Positions 19,226 through 30,400 of a stretch of DNA of 64,000 nt are shown here, piece by piece. Origin of the DNA: an uncultured Alphaproteobacteria bacterium (GTDB taxonomy: Bacteria > Pseudomonadota > Alphaproteobacteria > RF32 > CAG-239). The notes beneath the pieces were generated by a model. That model was not told the DNA's origin, did no database searches, and saw only the letters and a list, made by a program, of their open reading frames with translations. The stretch lies in the NCBI GenBank assembly GCA_944393685.1, contig CALYAW010000004.1, positions 100,741 through 164,740 of the forward strand, read 5' to 3'. The position numbers and the translations under genes were made by a program. Each line of letters opens with the position of its first letter. Positions within the stretch are counted from its first letter, which is position 1.

Positions 19226-19860
19226 TGCACAAGTTTGAAAATTACATATTTGATTTGGACGCCACATTGTATCAGGATAACGGCGAAGTAGAGGCAGATT
19301 GTGAACGTTTGGTGGAAGATTTTTTTTGCAACCGGATGAAATTCAGCAAAGCCGAGGCTCAAAAGCAACGAGAAATAATCTTGCAGCGTTATAGATATGA
19401 AGCTCAAGCTATGGAAAATATGTATGGTATCTCGGAAAAAGAGTTTATGGATTATATTTGTGATACGACAGTTGCGCATATAAAACGCAACCCTGTATTA
19501 GATTCTTTATTGCGAGCGATTCCGGGGCGGCTCTTTGTTTTTACGGATAGCACATGTAGACATGTACAATCTGTATTGGAACAAATAGGCGTCGATGTTA
19601 ACATATTTGATGATGTTTGTGACGCAGAAAAGAATGGTTTTTATTTCAAATTTCAAAAAGATGCTTTTGAAAATTTTATAAGAAAGTATGCGATTGATCC
19701 GCAAAGAAGTATTATTTTTGAAGATAGTTTGCGCAATTTGCAGATGGCAAAATCTTTTGAAATGACAACAGTATTAATATCTCCGAATATTCATCATGAA
19801 AGTTTTTTAGACCACCAATTTACGAATATAAACAAAGCCCTAGAGTATTTTCTTAAATAA
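19225..19860 (+). CDS. HAD-superfamily hydrolase (pyrimidine 5'-nucleotidase-like)
   Basis: A 211-residue cytosolic phosphatase of the HAD fold. Motif I is IFDLDATLYQDNG (two catalytic Asp), motif II FVFTDSTCRH, and motif III/IV IIFEDSLRNLQMAK. The helical cap between motifs I and II, with a MYGISEKEFMDYI segment, matches the SDT1/PhoX-like pyrimidine 5'-nucleotidase group. TAATG overlap with malQ indicates translational coupling in the glycogen operon. A sugar-phosphate substrate linked to glycogen breakdown is possible but unproven. Confidence 0.85.
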   Translation: MHKFENYIFDLDATLYQDNGEVEADCERLVEDFFCNRMKFSKAEAQKQREIILQRYRYEAQAMENMYGISEKEFMDYICDTTVAHIKRNPVLDSLLRAIPGRLFVFTDSTCRHVQSVLEQIGVDVNIFDDVCDAEKNGFYFKFQKDAFENFIRKYAIDPQRSIIFEDSLRNLQMAKSFEMTTVLISPNIHHESFLDHQFTNINKALEYFLK

Positions 19861-19912
19861 TAAATTGCTGATTTTTTAAAGAAACAATTTGCAAGTTAAA
19901 ATAATTTGGTGT

Positions 19913-19941
19913 ACATAAACTCCAGCCGGTTTATGTCTTTT
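19913..19941 (+). terminator. Weak terminator after the glycogen operon
   Basis: Stem ACATAAAC / GTTTATGT with an 8-base loop is followed by CTTTTG. The low GC of the stem makes this a modest call. Confidence 0.4.
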
Positions 19942-19985
19942 GATATATTCCGAGGCTCGGTTTGATTCTATGTTATGAGGTAAAG

Positions 19986-21146
19986 ATGCTCGTTGGAAAG
20001 TTAAAAAATCGTGCAATTATAAAAAGAGTAATCATTTTAGGACTATGTGTTTCATTTGGCTGGTATTTAAAAGGTCGCCTGACGCCGCAAGTTGCAATGA
20101 GCGGTGGTATGGGAGCGCAAACACCATATGTTTTGATAGAACAAGTAAAAAAAGCGGATGTATCTCCGCGTCAAACATATATAGCCAGTGTCGAGCCGAT
20201 AAAGAGTGTTAATCTGAAACCTCAAGTAACGGGATATGTCGAAAAAGTTTTGTTTGAAGAAGGCAGTTTTGTTCGTGAAGGAGACATTCTTTTTGTTATT
20301 GAACAAGACCGTTATATAGCAACGGTAGAGTTGCGTCAGGCAGAATTGGAGAGTGCAAAAGCCAATCTTGTTCGAGCCGAGCGGGACTACAAACGCCAAA
20401 AATCACTAAGCAAACAAAATATATCTTCCAAAGCAACAATGGATACGGCAGAGAGTACGTATTTACAAGCAAAAGCAGCAGTAAAACAAGCAGAGGCAAA
20501 TTTGGAATTAGCCAAGATAGAGCTTGGTTATACCGAAATTAAGGCGCCGATATCTGGACAAATAGGAAAGGCTTTGGTTACGGAAGGAAACTATGTCGCC
20601 TCCACATTACAAACCTTAGCACGAATAGTACAAATAAATCCGATAAGGGTTGCTTTTTCTGTCACGGACAAAGAAATGTTGACAATGCGCCAAACCTACG
20701 GAGACAATACACAACCCATTTCAACGGAAGTAATCTTACCGAACGGGACAATTTTTAACGGTAAGATTCGTGCGCATTTTGCCGATAATGAAGTAAATTC
20801 GGAAACTGCGACAATAGCCGTTTATTTGGAATATGATAATGATAAACAGTATCTGCTTCCAGGCAACTATGTCAATATTAGGGTGGGAACGGCAGAGCCT
20901 CAAATGTCTATTCTTGTTCCGCAGGCGGCATTAGCTCAAGATGAGCACGGGAATTATGTTATTGTCGTAAAGGACAACATAGCCGAACAACGCCGAGTTA
21001 CAGTTGGTGACATCATAGGTGACAAGCAAGTTGTTCTTGAAGGATTGAGCTCGGAAGACAAAGTTATTATTCAGGGTTTGCAGAAAGTACGCAACGGGCA
21101 GACAGTTAAGGCATCTTTGGTTAATACGGAAGCGGAGGCCAAATAA
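19986..21146 (+). CDS. RND efflux periplasmic adaptor (second system)
   Basis: A 386-residue AcrA/MexA-type adaptor with an N-terminal membrane anchor (VIILGLCVSFGWYLKG), lipoyl halves VTGYVEKVLFEEGSFVREGD and APISGQIGKALVTEGNYV, a long Ala/Glu/Lys coiled-coil between them, and C-terminal barrel/MP domains (PQAALAQDEHGNYVIVVKDN). The in-frame TTG at 19962 was rejected in favour of the ATG at 19986, which has GAGG upstream. Paralogous to the adaptor at 824. Only the permease follows; no outer-membrane gene. Confidence 0.93.
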   Translation: MLVGKLKNRAIIKRVIILGLCVSFGWYLKGRLTPQVAMSGGMGAQTPYVLIEQVKKADVSPRQTYIASVEPIKSVNLKPQVTGYVEKVLFEEGSFVREGDILFVIEQDRYIATVELRQAELESAKANLVRAERDYKRQKSLSKQNISSKATMDTAESTYLQAKAAVKQAEANLELAKIELGYTEIKAPISGQIGKALVTEGNYVASTLQTLARIVQINPIRVAFSVTDKEMLTMRQTYGDNTQPISTEVILPNGTIFNGKIRAHFADNEVNSETATIAVYLEYDNDKQYLLPGNYVNIRVGTAEPQMSILVPQAALAQDEHGNYVIVVKDNIAEQRRVTVGDIIGDKQVVLEGLSSEDKVIIQGLQKVRNGQTVKASLVNTEAEAK

Positions 21147-21149
21147 GCT

Positions 21150-24100
21150 ATGTTTTCAAGGATTTTTATTGAAAGACCACGTTTTGCGATGGTGATATCC
21201 ATCGTATTGACTTTGGCAGGAGCAATTTCAATTTTTTCATTACCGATTGCGCTGTACCCTAAAATTACCCCCCCAGAAGTTGTTGTTTCAGCCTCCTATC
21301 CGGGAGCCAGTGCGGAAGTTGTTGCTCGAACAATTGGTATCCCGCTGGAAGAAGAAGTCAACGGTGTTGAAGATATGCTTTATATGAGTTCTTCATCAGA
21401 AAACTCCAGTTACCAATTAACGGTAACCTTCAAGGTCGGTATTGATAGAGACATGGCGCAGGTTAAGGTGCAAAACCGTATTCAACAAGCGCAGAGCAAA
21501 TTACCGACAGAGGTAACGCGCCAAGGATTGACAGTTCGAAGCCGTTCATCAAATATATTGGGTTTTATTACGGTGAGGTCGCCAAAGGGTACTTATTCAC
21601 CATTGGAATTGGCCAACTATGTGCAAAACAACATCAAAAACAATTTAGCACGCGTTTATGGTGTAGGAGAGGTTAATGTTTATTCATCCAAATTGAGTAT
21701 GCGAGTATGGTTGGATGCGGATAAAATAACGGCACTTAATATCCCGCTGTCTAGTATTACATCAGCCATTGAAAGCCAAAACTACCAACCATCATTAGGT
21801 AGTGTCGGTTCCATGCCCGGAGATGGAACGCAACAAATGGTGTATACGTTGCAGACACAAGGGCGTGTTAATGAAGTTGATGATTTCAAGAATATTATCA
21901 TACGCACGGCAGAGCAGGGCGGTCTGGTTTATCTGAAAGATGTTGCTCGTATAGAAATTGGTGAAGAAAATTATAGAGCCACATCAAAGTTTAACAATGC
22001 TCCTAACGTAGCTATAGCCATTAACCAATTAGCAGGAGCTAACGCTCTTGATGCCATGGCCGCGGTTAAAGCAGAGATTGAACGGTTATCTCAGAGCTTT
22101 CCGGAAGATATGGAATATACAATCGGTTATGATTCGACGGATTACATCCGCGCTTCAATTGAAGAAGTTGTTTTCACATTGATTCTGACATTTGTATTGG
22201 TTGTATTTGTGTGTTACATATTTCTTCAGGATTGGCGAGCCACATTGATCCCATCATTGACCATTCCTGTGTCTTTGTTTGCCACTTTTGCGGTTATGCT
22301 GGCACTTGGATACAGTATCAATATGCTGACCTTGTTTGGTTTGGTCTTGGCGATAGGATTGGTTGTAGACGATGCTATTGTTGTGGTTGAGCGAGTGTTA
22401 TATTTAATGGAAACGGAGAAGCTTAGCCCCAAAGAAGCAACCATCAAGGCCATGGAACAAGTTTCCAGTGCGGTTATCGCAACCACGTTAGTTCTTTTGG
22501 CAATTTTTGTTCCTGTTGGTTTTATGGGAGGAATTACGGGAAAAATCTATCAGCAATTTGCAGTTACGATTTCCACTTCTGTAACATTTTCTTCAATCAA
22601 CGCCCTAACATTATCACCGGCACTTTGTGCGACGTTATTACGTCCGTTAAAACCCACACAAACAGGCCCGTTGTTTTGGTTTAACCAAATACTTAATAAA
22701 TCGCGGGATACCTATGTATCAATTGTGGCAATAGTGGCACGAAAAGTAACGGTAATAGCTTTGTTACTTGGTTTGGTAATATTGGGTGTTTATGGCTTTT
22801 TAAAGATTAGCCAAACATCATTTATTCCCGGAGAAGATCAAGGTGTTATCATGTTGAATGTTCAGCTTCCGGAAGGAGCGAGCCGTGAGCGTACACAAAA
22901 ATTCATGGATAAGATTTATCCTCTGATTAAAGAAGAGGAAGGCGTAGACAATATTATGGTTGTTGTCGGTTCCAGTATGATTGGAGGTACGGGAGAGAAC
23001 GTTGCTTTGGGTATTATTACGCTAAAACCGTGGAATATGCGTAAAGGTGATGAGCTATACTCGACCAATATTTTAAATAGGATTCGAGCAAAAGTATCCA
23101 ATATGCCGGAAGCGGAAGTACAGTTGTTTGAACCGCCGGCGATTATGGGGTTAGGTATGAGCGGAGGTATGGATTATCGGTTGTTATCAACGGATACGGA
23201 CAATCCGCAACGGATCGAGGCGGTGTTGCAAAGTACACTAGCGACCATAAATCAGGCTCCGGAAGTATCTTATGCTTATACGACCTATACAGCCAAGACC
23301 CCAAATATTTATATTGATATAGATCGTATCAAAGCAGAGGCGATGAAAGTCAGTATTGGAAGCATTTTCTCTGTTTTGCAAAATTATCTTGGTTCAAGTT
23401 ACATAAATGATGTAAACTTTGGAACACAAGTTAACAAAGTAATGATACAAGCAGACTGGCCGTATCGCAAAGATATTGATAGCATCAATAAGCTTTATGT
23501 TCAGAATCAAAACGGCGAAATGGTTCCTCTTGGCAGTGTGATAAAGATGCGCAAAGTTTTATCTCCGCGAGTTGTTACACGTTATAACCAATATCCGAGT
23601 GCTTCGATTACGGCAGTTCAGAATAATTCAGCCAGTACGGGGCAGGCCATGTCAGCGCTTGAAGAGTTATCTAAACATCTGCCATCAGGTTTTACTTATG
23701 ACTGGTCTGGTATGAGCTATCAAGAAAAAGCCAGCGGAGGGCAAATAGGATATTTGCTGGCGCTAGCCATCACGTTTGGTTATTTGTTTTTGGTTGCTCA
23801 ATATGAGAGTTGGTCGACCCCGATTCCTGTGTTGGCCTCGGTATCTGTTGCGATGCTGGGTGCACTGGCCGGATTATTTATGGCAAAGTTGCCATTAAGT
23901 ATTTATGCACAATTAGGGTTGATTTTGCTGGTAGGTTTAGCCGCTAAGAATGCTATTCTAATTGTAGAATTCTCTAAAGAAGAGCGAGAAAGGGGGGCAA
24001 GTATTGTCAAGGCAGCCATGACGGGAACAAAGGAACGTTTTCGTGCGGTACTAATGACGGCATTTACTTTCATATTGGGAGTTTTCCCGATGATTATAGC

Positions 24101-24251
24101 CACCGGAGCAGGAGCTTCGAGCCGTATAGCCATCGGTGTTCCTGTTTTTTGGGGTATGTTGCTGGGAACTGCGGCCGGCCTGATTATGATTCCGCTACTA
24201 TATGTTTTGTTCCAAACGATTCGAGAAAAGGTGAATGGGGGGCAAGCATAA
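21150..24251 (+). CDS. RND multidrug efflux permease (second system)
   Basis: A 1033-residue AcrB-like proton-driven pump, starting [20 protein letters not shown]. The TM4 Asp pair ([19 protein letters not shown]) and TM10 Lys ([16 protein letters not shown]) are intact, and the pore-domain repeats are complete. It begins 3 bases after the adaptor. Without its own outer-membrane channel it probably shares the one at 5127 or another elsewhere. It resembles the 1970 permease along its whole length, so one system likely arose by duplication. Confidence 0.95.
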   Translation: MFSRIFIERPRFAMVISIVLTLAGAISIFSLPIALYPKITPPEVVVSASYPGASAEVVARTIGIPLEEEVNGVEDMLYMSSSSENSSYQLTVTFKVGIDRDMAQVKVQNRIQQAQSKLPTEVTRQGLTVRSRSSNILGFITVRSPKGTYSPLELANYVQNNIKNNLARVYGVGEVNVYSSKLSMRVWLDADKITALNIPLSSITSAIESQNYQPSLGSVGSMPGDGTQQMVYTLQTQGRVNEVDDFKNIIIRTAEQGGLVYLKDVARIEIGEENYRATSKFNNAPNVAIAINQLAGANALDAMAAVKAEIERLSQSFPEDMEYTIGYDSTDYIRASIEEVVFTLILTFVLVVFVCYIFLQDWRATLIPSLTIPVSLFATFAVMLALGYSINMLTLFGLVLAIGLVVDDAIVVVERVLYLMETEKLSPKEATIKAMEQVSSAVIATTLVLLAIFVPVGFMGGITGKIYQQFAVTISTSVTFSSINALTLSPALCATLLRPLKPTQTGPLFWFNQILNKSRDTYVSIVAIVARKVTVIALLLGLVILGVYGFLKISQTSFIPGEDQGVIMLNVQLPEGASRERTQKFMDKIYPLIKEEEGVDNIMVVVGSSMIGGTGENVALGIITLKPWNMRKGDELYSTNILNRIRAKVSNMPEAEVQLFEPPAIMGLGMSGGMDYRLLSTDTDNPQRIEAVLQSTLATINQAPEVSYAYTTYTAKTPNIYIDIDRIKAEAMKVSIGSIFSVLQNYLGSSYINDVNFGTQVNKVMIQADWPYRKDIDSINKLYVQNQNGEMVPLGSVIKMRKVLSPRVVTRYNQYPSASITAVQNNSASTGQAMSALEELSKHLPSGFTYDWSGMSYQEKASGGQIGYLLALAITFGYLFLVAQYESWSTPIPVLASVSVAMLGALAGLFMAKLPLSIYAQLGLILLVGLAAKNAILIVEFSKEERERGASIVKAAMTGTKERFRAVLMTAFTFILGVFPMIIATGAGASSRIAIGVPVFWGMLLGTAAGLIMIPLLYVLFQTIREKVNGGQA

Positions 24252-24260
24252 CAAGTATCA

Positions 24261-24293
24261 AAAAAGGCGAGAGACAAAACTTTCGCCTTTTTT
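24261..24293 (+). terminator. Rho-independent terminator after second RND operon
   Basis: Stem GGCGAGAG / CTTTCGCC (one G-U pair) with loop ACAAAA is extended by A/T pairs and followed by TTTTTT, ten bases past the permease stop. Confidence 0.88.
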
Positions 24294-24409
24294 GTCTAAA
24301 ACTGTGGAAAATTTGAGAAAATATAATTTTATCAATTGCAATCACGAGTTAAGATGTTTATTATACAAGACAAATGCATTTAAAATAAATTTATACGGGT
24401 ACCTTGTTA

Positions 24410-27400
24410 ATGTCACAACTAAAGAAAATTGCGATTCTGGCGTTGGGTGCAGTTATTTTGGCAAAACTCTCCTATGCCGGAATTTCAAATATCGCAGATA
24501 CGGCGTTTTCTGACAGCCAAAATGCAACACGCTCATCAACGCTTGGAAGTTCATCAGATACGGGACACACGTCGACTACGACGGGTGTTATTTGTGGAGC
24601 GATAACTTCTTCTACAGAAGAAGGGTGTAATGCCGCATTGGGTATATCTTCAGGAGCAATAGCAACACCTTGTGACGGCGGAAAGTATACTTGCACGCTT
24701 CCTGTGGCAACACGCGCCGAGAATCCTGCATGTGACAGTGGAGCCAAATCAACGGCAGCAGAATGTACGGCTCAAGGAGCAACAGCGGAAGCGTGTGGCA
24801 CGGAAGGTAAATATAACTGTGTTTGTGCGAGCAATTATACGCAAACTTGTAACAGTGCAGAAAACAAGTTTCCGGATCCTTCAGAGATGTGTACCAACTC
24901 TAAAGGAGAGACATATATTCCCAACACATCTACGTGTTTATTAGCCTGTCGAGCAGAAGGTAATGGATTTAGTTTGTATGATAGCCAATCAGCGGCTCAA
25001 GGATCTGGTTGTCAAGGAGAAATCACCAAGTGTTTCAGCAACGCCAGTGCGACGTTTCGTTGGCAATGCGATCAGAGTTGTTCCACAATGAACAAGTTGT
25101 ATCCGCAATATCAACAAAGCAGCGGAGATTGTTCTGAATATAACGGAGAACCATCGGCCTATACCTGCGGAGAGGGAACAAAACTTTGTCAATGTAACAC
25201 CAGTCGTTATATGAGTAATTTTGATGCGCTAATGTCTTGTGTTTCTCCGCAGCGTCCATTGACAGATGATGCGTGTGTTGCAGAAAATCCGTTAACTTCT
25301 GATAAAAGTTGTAAAAGTGATGCTAATGGTGATGGTGTTTGTGACGCTGGTAAAAAGTATCAACAAGCCTGCGGATATCCGTATTGCACGAATACAGACA
25401 TGACCATGATGAATTTGGTGTATTGTGATGGGTCCGGATGGCATAAAACTATTGGAAATTTCAACATTTCCGCAACAAATTTGAGTGGTAATTATTACAG
25501 TTTGGATAGTGAGTGTTCAGAAAATACATCAGCCAGCGGCATTTATGCAGGAGGGACAAAAGAAAAATACTCATGCACCATACAGCATAATTCTGTTTGT
25601 GATGCTTCCGGTAATCTTATTTTACAACGAGTAAAAGTATGTTCCTGTGCGGATAATTATAAATATGTTCCCGCGGATACGACATTTAGTGCTACGGAAG
25701 TTTCGGAGCTCGGTTTAACACAATGTGCCGAGGGAGAAGTTCCTTTAGGCCTTGCATCAAAAGATGATACGGAAAAATCGATTTGTATCTGGAATGCCCA
25801 AACTTCAATTGTTTCGAATGCTTCCAGCAATAATGGTACGAACGGAAAACAAGGTGGGGTTGATGCAACACGTTTTCGTTATGGCAATAAGTGTTTGCGA
25901 AAATGTGAGGCATGGGAAGAAGGTATTCCCGAGATGACGGGAGACAGTTGTGGTGAAGGTTTAACCATGGGTGTATGTGCCGCCAACAAAGGAGATGATT
26001 CATCTTTAGGAGCCACAATACCGGTTTATTATGAGCATAAATATTGCTCATGTCCAAGAGATCCTGAGACCGGAGCTAATTTGTACAAAGACAGTTGTCC
26101 GAGTGGTATGTATTTGGGAGGTAAAACATGCCAGAATGAGGGATCTTTGCTTTATCAGTATTGCTTAAAACCTTGTGTTAGTGCTGATGGTGCAACATAT
26201 TCGGCATGGGATGATGCGGATGATACCTGTGGTTTTGACCAAAATATGGGGGGAACATATGCAGAATATGAACAGGGAGAAGATGCAAATGCAGAAGATG
26301 TTTTCTATGCTTGTTTTGCTTCGGACAAAGCAAGTGAAGTATCTGTCCAGTGTCATTGTCCAAAAGACTATTCGACCTCAGAAGTTTGCGCAGCCGATGG
26401 CGGAAAGATTGGGACAGGTAAAACTTGTGATTTAGATCGTTATTTGGCTCCCGAAACCAAATATGAACAATGCTCACCAAAATGTCCGGCCAATACGGAG
26501 GCGACGATTGTCAACACGGCAGGAAATTGTAATTTTATAGATCAAAAATTTAATACTAATACGACGAATGCGATCGCGTGTTATACACAAGACGATATTG
26601 AAACGCCAAAATATCAATGTTTGTGCCCATCAAATTATCAGTCAAAAGTTGAACATTGTGGAGGAAGTTATACAACAACAGGAGTATCTTGCGACAGTAC
26701 ATGTCGAGATTGTATGAACAAGACCATAGGAATAGGAACGCCATGTTCATTTGAGAGTAAAGTTAACGGGGTATTAGATGAGCAAACGTACAAATATCAT
26801 AATTCATTAGGTTGGGGAGAAAGTTGTAGCTATTTGCAGGAACAAGCAGACAACAATTTGATGATTGACGACGTATGTCCTTATGCTACAAACAACATTT
26901 GCTATAATGACAGTGGAGTTCAAAAGAAGGTTTGCCGTTGTCCGGATGATTATCAGACATTGGAAGAATTCTGTACAGGTAAGGAAGGTGACTGCTTAAC
27001 CTCTTATGTCGGCATCGGTGTTGCTTGTGAATTAGATGTCGTTAATAAAAATAAGTTAAAGAAATATGGTTCATTTGGAAAAAAATGTCCGGCAATCAGT
27101 GAGCGTCCGATTTTTGACAGTGCGGATAGTTGTGCAATTGGAGAGGTTCAGGGACAGGCAGAGCCCTGTTATGAGGAGAATAATGGAGGAACCCTAAAAT
27201 ATATTTGTACTTGTCCAGAGAGTTTTAGTCGTTCATGTGATGATCCTACGCAGATTAGAGGCGGTGCGGTATGCTCTCTAGAGACCTCAGATCCGAATGC
27301 CTATAAATATGAAAAGTGTTTACCTCAGTGTCAAAACACAACGACAACGCCTGTTGTAGCCAATCCAGAGAGTTGTCCATTGGTTGACGGCTTCCAGTCT

Positions 27401-30400
27401 AACACGGAAGAACAGTGCTTTAACAAATTAGGGGATGCTGCAGCAAATTATGCATGCCGCTGTCCCAAAGGACAAAATTATCAAACATTGGCGGAATATT
27501 GTCAAAATGGTGTTTCTGTCGGAGGCCGAGACTATACCAGAGAAGAATGTTTGACGCTGTTTACCGGAGTAGGAACTCCTTGTACATATGATGGTGTCGG
27601 TGTTAATAAATATCGTTCGTTTTCGATTATATGTCCGACAGATCGTCCGGTTTTAAATTCGGCTTCAGATTGCTCGACAGCTTCAATACCGGGATCTGTT
27701 GATTATTATTGCTATGAAAGAGATAACACCACGCAACAAAGAGTAGTATGTAAATGCCCCGAAAGTTGGGTAGATATCCAAGGTAATTCCGGAGGAGCAG
27801 CCAAATGCGATGCAACGGAAGAGCCCTCAGGTCAGACATGTAGTTTTGATGGTCTCAAAAGCATCAAATATGAGGCTTGTTATACTCGATGTGACAAACT
27901 ATCCAGCAATGGCAAAGGCGTCACATACTTAGAAGAAGAGGATAATTCCAAGGTCGCATGTACGAATTTATTGGGAGATGGAGCGACACTTGGTGTTGAT
28001 GGTGACGGAGGAGCCTGTAGTCGCAATAATACGTTAATGTACCCATGTTATTGTGGTAGTAGCTACACGGAGAGATGTCTTAACAGTGAAAATGAAATAC
28101 CAGCACCAGATTCTTTAGCCTGTACGATTAATGGAACAACATATTACGAAAGTTGTGCCAACAATGATTGTTCGGAAGAGAGCTCGACAATAGCGATTAT
28201 TGATGATACGGATGTTTCTGTCAGTGCAGATGTCCTTTGTCAAGCCAAATATGGAACGGGCGCCACAGGAAAACGTTGCGGAGAAAAGAAAGTTGAATGC
28301 TCGTGTAATGCCAGAGAATATACAGAAACATGCGAATATCCATATAAAACGCCGGATAAAAGCAAGGTAAAATGGTGTAAATACAGCACCAGTGGTGGTC
28401 TGATGAGCAATGGAAAAGATCATTTTCCATTGGGAGCTTGTATGGTTGAGCCTGAGCTTGCAAAATGCGGAAAATATATTCTTAATGCAGATGGCACACA
28501 AAATACCTCCTATACCATAAAAACAGCCACAACGGAAGCCGCCTGCCGCACACAATATGGCAGCGGCGTTTCTACTCAATTGTGCGAATATGACGATAAC
28601 CCAAACAAACGAGCATACAACTGCTATTATAAAGCATCAGATTACCCGTGGACAGAAGATAATTGTCCTATTCGTCATGTATTGAGTTCAGACTATATTA
28701 TCATAAATGGAGTTCGTCATTACAGCAGTTGTGATTGCCATTCAGCTTATAAATATCATAAATACAATTGTGCGGGTATGTTGAGCGGTAGTGCCTGCGA
28801 ACAAAAAGTAGACAATAAAAAAGCATCAGATGACACCTTAAAAGACATCGCCGATGGAACAACATTGGCTTTTTATCCATATTGCCAATGCACGGCAGAT
28901 TATAATCAGGTTTGCGATGGTGAACGCTATGTGGGAGTAGGTGAGCCATGCAACGGAAAATATCGAGCTTGTGAATGTAAACCGGATCCGCTTCCCGAAA
29001 ATTGGGCAGACAACTATTATGGCTGTCCAGGCGGTAAAAAGCCCACAGGCGTAACCAAACCAAATGGATGCGGCGGCAAGTATTATCAATGTTCTGTTAC
29101 CGAGTGCACCTGGCAACATACCGAAACATGTCCAGCGCCGCTGATAGGAGTTGATCCGTGTCAGGATAATGAAGGCAACATTGGCGGTTATAAAAGCTGT
29201 AAATGCCCGGATGGTTATGTTATCTGTCCCACGGGCACGGTTGGAGAGGGAGAGCCGTGTCTTCTCAAAGGTAAATATTACTATCAAGAAAGTAATTGTG
29301 TTGAAGAGGGCAAATGTGCTCATGGAGAAAGTCAAACATGTTCAGGTCCTCTTCAGATTGGAGTTAATCCATGTAAACGTAACGGTATAACATATTTTGA
29401 ATATTGTGTATGCGCCAGTGGTTATAATAAAAAATGCAATGGAGATAACGAAGTTGGTGTCGGAGATTATTGCCTATTGGATGAGACCAAGTTTTATTCG
29501 GCGTGTGCAAATCCATCAATGACCTGTACATCGGAACATAAACTTTTGTGTGATAGCAACCAAACATCATATGATCCTTGCGTTAATTCGGATAATCAGG
29601 TGTTATATAAGTGTAAATGTCCGACGAATTATTTGAAGTGTGAAGAAACCGGTAAAGCCGAAGGAGCAGACAGTTGTACCGATGCCAATGGCACGGTTTA
29701 TAGCGCCTGCGCGGTTAGCAATGGATGCACGGAGTTTCAACTTAATTCATACAAGGTATGTAGTGAATTTCAAATCGGAAGCGGTGGAAGTTGCGTTGAT
29801 ACAGAAGGTGTAACCAGATACGCAAAATGTTCAGAAACATCAGAGTGCCGAGCCAACGGTTATCAATATACTTGCCAAGGGTATGATGAAACGATACAAG
29901 GAGAGGCATGCGTAGATGAAAACGGTAACAAACTTTATAAGCAATGTAAATGTCCGACAAGTTACGTTGAGTGTACCGGCAAAAATAATACCAAAGGCAC
30001 CTCATGTGTTCCGTTAAATGCCAATGGAACAGTAGGCTCGACGGTTTATTCTTCTTGTACATGTGATGCGTCAATATACAAATACACTTGTGAGACAGAT
30101 CCTGATGCCGGAAATATTGGTATTGTTAAAGGCGCCGGCAAAGAGTGTACATACACTGACGCAGAAGGAAATTCTATTACCAAATATGAAGTTTGTAGTT
30201 GTAACAGTGCATACAAATATAGTTGCACGGGCAATGGCCAAGAGGGAGATGAAACGGATTTTTGTCAGACCCCCGGCGCAACGCCGTTATACAAGCAGTG
30301 CACGTGTAAGGCGGAATTTAATCAAAGTTGTGTAGATGCTTCCAATCCAGGTATGACAGTTCCGCGAGATGCCAACAAAGCCTGTACGCCGCAAAATACA

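Noticed and set aside
28115..29335. Minus-strand open frames of 154 and 165 codons opposite the Cys-rich gene
   Set aside because: They mirror the Cys-rich coding frame, have no ribosome site or recognisable domain and overlap each other's region; the plus frame is continuous with a signal peptide and regular repeats.
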